Source: Candidatus Enterococcus willemsii
Lineage (GTDB): Bacteria > Bacillota > Bacilli > Lactobacillales > Enterococcaceae
Reading direction: 5' to 3'
DNA: 38,964 nt
NCBI RefSeq assembly: GCF_009933335.1
Contig: NZ_MAEL01000015.1
Coordinates: forward strand, 1 to 38,964
Under the pieces are notes generated by a model. It saw nothing but the letters and a program-made list of their open reading frames with translations, ran no database searches and was not told where the DNA came from. The translations under genes and the position numbers were made by a program. Positions 34,058 to 38,964 of the stretch are shown here, piece by piece (position 1 is the stretch's first letter; each line of letters starts with the position of its first letter).

Positions 34058-35746
34058 TTATTCGGCAGTTAAAAGAATATTCAGTGTGTCTGCTAATTCT
34101 TCTTTACGCACTTCTAATGTTGCATTTGTTTGTCGAATTTTAATTTCAACAATGCCTTCCGTTGCTTTCTTACCAATTGTAATTCGAATTGGACAGCCTA
34201 TTAAATCTGCTTCTACAAATTTAATTTCTGCTTCTTCCATCCGATCATCTATTAATACCTCATATCCTGCCTGCTGCATTGTTTCTGCCACTTCTTGAGA
34301 TAATTGTAATTGATAGTCGTCTTCCATATCGATTTGTAATATATGCAAATCAAACGGCGCAATTTCTTTTGGCCAAGCAATCCCCTGTTCATCGCTGTGT
34401 TGTTCAACAATCGCTGCTAGAAAACGACTAATTCCAATTGTATAACACCCCATACGGATAGGAATAGCTTGTCCTTCTTCAGTTGATACGGTTGCCCCTA
34501 ATTGTTCACTACAATGCAAACCTAATTTGAAAATATTCCCAATTTCAATCCCTTGCTTGAATACAATCGTACCTTGTCCGTCAGGAGAAGGATCGCCTTC
34601 TTGCACTAAACGAAAATCAGCATAAGCTTTTGGTTTAAAATCACGATTAGGATTCACATTAACAAAATAGGTATAGGATTCATTGGCACCAGTGACGGAA
34701 TTTACTAGGTCTTCTACATATAGATCAGCATAAATTGCCACATGTTCAGAATGATTGACTGGGCCGATGAATGCTTTTTCTACACCAAAAAGAGACTGAC
34801 TTTCGGTCTCAGTTCCTTCTCGCAAGACACGACATCCTAGATAATTTTTTAATTTTGTACGATTGATTTCATGGTCCCCTCGCAACAAAACTAAAATTGG
34901 TTGATTGTCTGCAACAAATAAACGAGATTGAATCATTTTGTTTGTCTCAATCATTAGACTTTCGGCTACTTCTTGAATTGACTGGTTTTCTGGCATGCTT
35001 ACTTTTTCAAGATTCAAATAAGTAGCGTGTGATTTTTTAGAGGTATATAAACTAGTTGCCATCTCGCGATTTGCTGCGTAATCACTTTCATCTGAAAAAC
35101 AAATCGTTTCTGTACCAATCTCTGAAATCGCAATGAATTCTTGCGAGTCAACACCGATTGTGCCACTATTTCCTAATACTCGCTTAAAGACTAAACCACA
35201 TCGTGTTAAAATAGAACGATATGCCTGTTCATATGCACGATATTGTTGCTCTAAGCTTTCATCCGAATCATGAAAAGAATAGCTCTCAGATGTAATGAAC
35301 TCTCGACTATGGATTAATCCAAAACGAGGTTGTTGCTCATCACGATACTTTGTTTGGATTTGATAAAGATTTAATGGTAGCTGTTCATAGGAAGAAATTT
35401 CATTTTGAATTAATTTCATAAACATTTCTCCATGATTTGGTCCCAACAAGTATTCTCGTTGTGCCATATCTTTAACATGATACAATTCTAAATCTTCCAC
35501 TTGCGTCCATAAATCCTTAGGTATCAGACTTGGCATCATTAATTCAATACCATCCAGATGATCAAATTCTTCACGAATAATCGATTTGATTTTTTCAATT
35601 ACACGATAAGCTAGAGGCAAATACACATAGATTCCATTTGATATTTGACGAATAAAACCTGCACGCAATAAAAGCTGATGACTCACCGCTTCTACATCCA
35701 CAGATGTTTCTCGCAAAGTTGGAATCAATAACTTTGACTGTTTCAT
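34058..35746 (-). CDS. proS: Prolyl-tRNA synthetase-like protein with altered active-site motifs
   Basis: 562 aa in the standard bacterial ProRS layout: class II catalytic core with inserted editing domain and C-terminal anticodon-binding domain (DLIGCPIRITIGKKA). The locus (rseP-proS-polC) is that of the housekeeping gene. Yet near-invariant positions differ: GPTHEE reads GPNHGE (N104, G106); the SGR loop before it is missing, with about 5 residues fewer; RGREFIMKD reads HSREFITSE (146-154); GGAMGGKDS reads NSGTIGVDS; the editing Lys reads Gln (Q273); GHIFKLGT reads GNIFKLGL; GCYGIG reads GCYTIG. It may be a paralogue or neofunctionalised synthetase. Start ATG 35746 (AAGGAG upstream). The canonical comparison is from memory. 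Confidence 0.85.
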   Translation of the reverse strand: MKQSKLLIPTLRETSVDVEAVSHQLLLRAGFIRQISNGIYVYLPLAYRVIEKIKSIIREEFDHLDGIELMMPSLIPKDLWTQVEDLELYHVKDMAQREYLLGPNHGEMFMKLIQNEISSYEQLPLNLYQIQTKYRDEQQPRFGLIHSREFITSESYSFHDSDESLEQQYRAYEQAYRSILTRCGLVFKRVLGNSGTIGVDSQEFIAISEIGTETICFSDESDYAANREMATSLYTSKKSHATYLNLEKVSMPENQSIQEVAESLMIETNKMIQSRLFVADNQPILVLLRGDHEINRTKLKNYLGCRVLREGTETESQSLFGVEKAFIGPVNHSEHVAIYADLYVEDLVNSVTGANESYTYFVNVNPNRDFKPKAYADFRLVQEGDPSPDGQGTIVFKQGIEIGNIFKLGLHCSEQLGATVSTEEGQAIPIRMGCYTIGISRFLAAIVEQHSDEQGIAWPKEIAPFDLHILQIDMEDDYQLQLSQEVAETMQQAGYEVLIDDRMEEAEIKFVEADLIGCPIRITIGKKATEGIVEIKIRQTNATLEVRKEELADTLNILLTAE

Positions 35747-35783
35747 TTTTATCTCCTTCACTTCACCATCTCAACTATTTTCT

Positions 35784-37049
35784 TTAAAAAAAGAACCGTT
35801 GAATATCGTTCCAAGTAACAAGTACCATCAACAGCATTAATAGCCCAAACCCAACTAATGTAATTATGCCCTCTTTTTCTTGGCTTAAAGGTTTCCCCCG
35901 AACCCCTTCAACCACATTAAGCAATAATTTACCACCATCCAAACCTGGAATTGGCAAAAGATTGAAAATTCCTAAATTCATTGAAATCATCGCCGTTAAT
36001 AACAACACAGTCATCACACCTTGATTTGCAGCTTGCGAAGACATTTGGAAAATCGCAACCGGCCCACCTAATTGATCTAAACTAAAATTCGATATTAATG
36101 AACGTAAAGCTTGAATAATCCCCACAAACGTATTCATACTTTCTTGGAAACCACCAATAATTTTATCCCAAAAGCCTGTTTTAATCGAAGCTTGAATACC
36201 TAGTTGCCCGACCTTTTGCTCACCAGCTTCTACAGCTTTTGGTGTCACATTAATCGTTTGTGTCTGATCGCCTCTTTGAATTTCAATGTGTAATTCTTCA
36301 TTTGGATTCTCTTTAATAATTGTTTGCATCTCTGTCCAAGTTGAGATTGTTTCTTGATTGATTGCTAGTACTTTATCACCTTTTTTTAGACCAGCAACTT
36401 GAGCTACTCCATCTGGACTTACGTCACCAATAACTGTTGATTGCTCATCAACAACGCCACCACGTAAAAAAACAATAGCAATAAATAAAATTATTGTTAA
36501 AATAAAATTATTCATCGGACCTGCAAAATTGGTTAACATTCGTTGCCATAATTTAGCGGATTGAAACTGGACATCTCTCGGTGCAATACGCACTTCAGTC
36601 CCATCTTCTTCAACAATCATCGCGTCGTGATCCACCCTGTACGTAATTGGATTGCTTTCATCACCATTGACAAAACCTGTGATTGTTAAATTATCCAACA
36701 AATCATATTTAGCCACTTCGAAAGGAATTGCATTTGGTAGCTGTACTTTCTGACTCGTATTAATCTTTATGACAGTATTTTGTTCATTTAAAACTAGACC
36801 AACTAACATACCTGCCTTTAATTCTTCTTCCTCTTCCGCACCTGCCATTCGGACATACCCTCCCATTGGCAACGCTCGTATCGTATAAGTCGTTCCATCT
36901 TTTCCTTGATGACTGTATAATTTAGGACCCATTCCTATCGCAAATTCTCGTACCAAAATACCGGCACGCTTTGCAAAATAAAAATGGCCAAATTCATGGA
37001 TAACTACGACTACTGAGAAGACAATCAAAAATACTAAAATAGTCTTCAT
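35784..37049 (-). CDS. rseP: Site-2-type intramembrane metalloprotease RseP / Eep
   Basis: 421 aa. Zinc motif HEFGH at 18-22 in the first membrane helix, a PDZ domain (VAQVAGLKKGDKVLAINQE), and the third zinc ligand in LPIPGLDGGKLL; about four membrane segments. In E. faecalis the orthologue Eep trims peptide pheromone precursors and cleaves anti-sigma factors such as RsiV. Between HEFGH and PDZ is a long soluble insert (about 75-150), common in this family. It starts at ATG 37049 (AAAGGA upstream), 37 bases before the proS-like gene, probably cotranscribed with it. Confidence 0.93.
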   Translation of the reverse strand: MKTILVFLIVFSVVVVIHEFGHFYFAKRAGILVREFAIGMGPKLYSHQGKDGTTYTIRALPMGGYVRMAGAEEEEELKAGMLVGLVLNEQNTVIKINTSQKVQLPNAIPFEVAKYDLLDNLTITGFVNGDESNPITYRVDHDAMIVEEDGTEVRIAPRDVQFQSAKLWQRMLTNFAGPMNNFILTIILFIAIVFLRGGVVDEQSTVIGDVSPDGVAQVAGLKKGDKVLAINQETISTWTEMQTIIKENPNEELHIEIQRGDQTQTINVTPKAVEAGEQKVGQLGIQASIKTGFWDKIIGGFQESMNTFVGIIQALRSLISNFSLDQLGGPVAIFQMSSQAANQGVMTVLLLTAMISMNLGIFNLLPIPGLDGGKLLLNVVEGVRGKPLSQEKEGIITLVGFGLLMLLMVLVTWNDIQRFFF

Positions 37050-37101
37050 CTATTTCTTCCTTTCTTAAATTATTCCCCAACTTTAAGGTAAATACTCCAT
37101 C

Positions 37102-37134
37102 ATTTTATCATATCTACAACAATTCACAATTGTT
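37102..37134 (-). promoter_or_regulatory. rseP promoter with dyad over the -35
   Basis: TTGTGA-N16-TAAAAT on the minus strand with TGA before the -10 (extended). AACAATT / AATTGTT (37118-37124, 37128-37134) covers the -35 and could be an operator. No other gene in 37050-37308. Confidence 0.55.
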
Positions 37135-37230
37135 CCCCCACTTTGTAACAAGAATGTAACTTTAAATAGTAGCGTTAGCCCACTCTAGACTCACTCTATT
37201 CATATAAATTCGTATCAAAAAATACATCAT

Positions 37231-37270
37231 AAAAAAAGAATCTCTTTTCCGTTAAGAAAAAAGATCCCTT
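37231..37270 (-). terminator. Terminator of the NlpC/P60 gene
   Basis: Imperfect AT-rich stem (AAGAATCTCTTTT against AAAAAAGATCCCTT) with seven T on the minus strand. Confidence 0.6.
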
Positions 37271-37308
37271 TACTTCTAATTTATTACCTATTATCAACTT
37301 AATTTAAC

Positions 37309-38589
37309 TTATTTTAATACGGTTGCATCACTATTTAAATATCCATACCATTTTCCTGAAGCATCATATAAAGTATAATATTTTCTACCATTCCCTAATA
37401 CATAAAATCCTTGTGCAATGAATGACTTATTCATATAATCAGCTGTACTAATTTTTCGAGATGAAAAGAAGAAATCTGAATATGAATAGTAGCCACTTTT
37501 TGAAATAACAACCTCTTTATTGAACGCTGTATATACAACGTTTATTAAATATTTTGAATCGATATAACCTGCCCAACTTCCATCTTGATTATAAATAGAA
37601 ATAATTTTTGCGCCATTTTCCATAATATAATATGCTGTTTCATTGTAGGCTTTTCCTAATTTCCCTGTAGTGGTATCTCGTACCTTAGTTAAAGATAGGT
37701 CATTCCACATACTTTGTCCCTCAACAGAGATAGATACTAATTGTTTTTGCGCGTAATACGCAATAGTTGATGCTGCTTTTGAATTAAGATATCCATGCCA
37801 TTTTCCTTCTTTATCATACAAACTATACACTTTATCACCATTTCCCAGTGTATAGAAACCTCTTACTTCAAATATTTTACCGATAATTTCGCTCGTGCTA
37901 TTTCTTAATGTATCACAATATAAATCACTATACACATTGACATTTGAACGATTGACAACAACTTCTTTTCCAAATGTTGTATATTTTACTTGGATAGCAA
38001 ACTTAGCATTGACGTATCCTGCCCAACTTCCATCCTGATTATATAAAGAATATACAACTTCACCTGAACGATATTGATATAAACCTGTGACATTAAAAAC
38101 TTGACCATTCGTTGTTGTTCTTCGCTCATTTGTACCTTCTAGATTATTCCATAATTTAATATTATTTCCTTTGATTGATGCTAAAAAATCACTTTTTACA
38201 TATTGAGGATCAGGTACTACTGCTTCGCTTAAAAGACGTCTTGCAAAATCAGGCATAAAATATTTCATTTCAAGGGTAGTAACTGTTTCACCAGGTTTCG
38301 GTGCATGAATCATCAAACCATTACCAATATAAATTGCATCATGGTATGTCTGTCCTCTAGTTCCATAAAATAGGATATCTCCTGGTAAGAGTTCTGTTAA
38401 ACTTACTTCTTTTCCATATGTTTCCTGTAAAATCGTTGAAGGTGGCAAAATAATCCCTAGTGCTTGCTTAAATACATACTGTACTAATCCTGAACAGTCA
38501 AATGAATCTGGACCTTTACCTCCCCATACATATGGTTTACCTAGATGTTTTTTTGCTTCATTTACAATACGTGTTTGTTCTGGTGTCAT
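37309..38589 (-). CDS. NlpC/P60 (C40) cell-wall peptidase with four C-terminal SH3/GW-like repeats
   Basis: 426 aa. The N-terminal NlpC/P60 domain (about 5-115) has the catalytic Cys C32 (SFDCSGLVQYVF), His H83 (TYHDAIYIGNG) and a polar third residue region (MIHAPK). Four repeats of about 70 residues follow, each ending in G-S/K-W-x-GY: NQDGSWAGY, KEGKWHGY, NQDGSWAGY, ASGKWYGY. They alternate A-B-A-B, as from duplication of a two-repeat unit. Such modules bind cell-wall polymers. There is no signal peptide or membrane segment: the protein starts MTPEQTRIVNEAKKHLG after AGGAGG. Export would need lysis, a holin or a nonclassical route, as for phage endolysins. It interrupts the cdsA-rseP order. 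Confidence 0.88.
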   Translation of the reverse strand: MTPEQTRIVNEAKKHLGKPYVWGGKGPDSFDCSGLVQYVFKQALGIILPPSTILQETYGKEVSLTELLPGDILFYGTRGQTYHDAIYIGNGLMIHAPKPGETVTTLEMKYFMPDFARRLLSEAVVPDPQYVKSDFLASIKGNNIKLWNNLEGTNERRTTTNGQVFNVTGLYQYRSGEVVYSLYNQDGSWAGYVNAKFAIQVKYTTFGKEVVVNRSNVNVYSDLYCDTLRNSTSEIIGKIFEVRGFYTLGNGDKVYSLYDKEGKWHGYLNSKAASTIAYYAQKQLVSISVEGQSMWNDLSLTKVRDTTTGKLGKAYNETAYYIMENGAKIISIYNQDGSWAGYIDSKYLINVVYTAFNKEVVISKSGYYSYSDFFFSSRKISTADYMNKSFIAQGFYVLGNGRKYYTLYDASGKWYGYLNSDATVLK

Positions 38590-38862
38590 AATTAATTCCT
38601 CCTATTTTCTTCTCCATGCGTCCATGGTAGACATATGTCTATATACGTAGTGTAAATGTTTTTCATGTTCTAAAAAGACCAAACCGCTATATATATCCAA
38701 TCAACTTATATGATTATTACTCTTCCCCATTAAATACCACCATTCATTTATGACTAAAGAAAGATAATTTGAAGACAGATTTTAGATATGTAAATTACTC
38801 TTTAAATAAATATAGGATACTGAAAATATTTAAATAATTTTATAAATAGGTACGGATACATC
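38590..38862. other. Non-coding region upstream of the NlpC/P60 gene
   Basis: About 270 AT-rich bases without an ORF or a convincing -35/-10. It contains the perfect 14-bp palindrome TAGACATATGTCTA at 38628-38641 and an AT palindrome CTATATATA near 38688. Confidence 0.5.
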
Positions 38863-38902
38863 AAAAAAGCTGTATTAGTAGTAAACTAAAACAGCTTTTT
38901 TT
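38863..38902. terminator. cdsA terminator
   Basis: AAAAAAGCTGT / ACAGCTTTTTT stem with A and T flanks, immediately after the cdsA stop; bidirectional in form. Confidence 0.85.
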
Positions 38903-38904
38903 GA

Positions 38905-38964
38905 TTAAAAGATACCTAATAAATGCATCATCGGAAAGACAAATAATAAACTGACGAATCGATC
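38905..38964 (-). CDS. cdsA: Phosphatidate cytidylyltransferase CdsA, C-terminal end (partial)
   Basis: The last 19 codons of a gene entering from the window end: DRFVSLLFVFPMMHLLGIF and TAA. DRF-x-SLLF followed by a hydrophobic helix is the C terminus of CdsA, which makes CDP-diacylglycerol, and cdsA is the expected neighbour of rseP. In the family signature the residue after DRF is normally Asp; here it is Val (GTC). The call rests on few residues plus synteny. Confidence 0.65.
   Translation of the reverse strand, partial: DRFVSLLFVFPMMHLLGIF

Noticed and set aside
1-38964. CRISPR arrays, insertion sequences, tRNA or rRNA genes, integrase or att sites
   Set aside because: No regularly spaced repeats, transposase or integrase motifs, cloverleaf-type sequences or rRNA segments were seen on either strand by eye.

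Overview
The window comes from a low-GC Gram-positive coccus, most probably an Enterococcus or close relative. I infer this from gene content and order, without any search: a bgsA/bgsB-type glycolipid glucosyltransferase pair, ptsH-ptsI close to clpE, and a cdsA / rseP(eep) / proS / polC block in the order known from E. faecalis. PolC, YkuJ, DUF1827, CtsR-type and T-box regulation all fit Firmicutes. The species is not resolved.

Layout. (1) 1-5.2 kb: a short UvrC-like GIY-YIG protein (+), then on the minus strand ykuJ, a 3-hydroxyacid dehydrogenase and the two glycosyltransferases, followed by a 560-bp gap that holds a 51-codon ORF. (2) 5.2-12.3 kb: ptsI/ptsH and a small unknown protein on minus, clpE with a CtsR-type operator and a DUF1827 gene on plus, and prfC on minus. 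(3) 12.3-18.6 kb: a seven-gene minus-strand catabolic operon (TIM-barrel epimerase, 80-aa unknown, permease, KDG kinase, hexulose-phosphate-synthase-like, hexuloisomerase-like, KDPG aldolase). Its promoter carries two LacI-type operators, and the LacI-family regulator gene lies just upstream. (4) 18.7-25.5 kb: a DHA2-type efflux pump, a CBS-domain CorC/HlyC-type protein, an AI-2E-family membrane protein, a GNAT enzyme, a T-box leader in front of a decayed MFS gene, a lipoprotein and a DUF402 nucleotide phosphatase. (5) 25.6-29.5 kb: recX-mutY diverging from a TrmA/RlmD-type rRNA methyltransferase, then a GNAT gene. (6) 29.6-38.96 kb: polC, a prolyl-tRNA-synthetase-like gene, rseP, an NlpC/P60 cell-wall hydrolase and the last codons of cdsA, all on minus.

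How the genes fit together. The operon at 12.3-17.5 kb pairs a ribulose-monophosphate-type synthase/isomerase couple with the lower Entner-Doudoroff enzymes (KDG kinase, KDPG aldolase) and a proton-symporter-like permease. That suggests use of a sugar acid by a route I cannot name. HPr and enzyme I serve all PTS sugars. ClpE is the heat-shock member.

Most interesting points: the protein at the proS locus has substitutions at several positions that are nearly invariant in prolyl-tRNA synthetase (TxE loop, SGR loop, motif 2 and 3 surroundings, editing-domain lysine); the HPS/PHI/ED operon; a signal-less NlpC/P60 gene with four C-terminal repeats inserted between cdsA and rseP; a T-box whose target gene is broken; and a LexA-like box at recX. 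No insertion sequence, CRISPR array, tRNA or rRNA was found.
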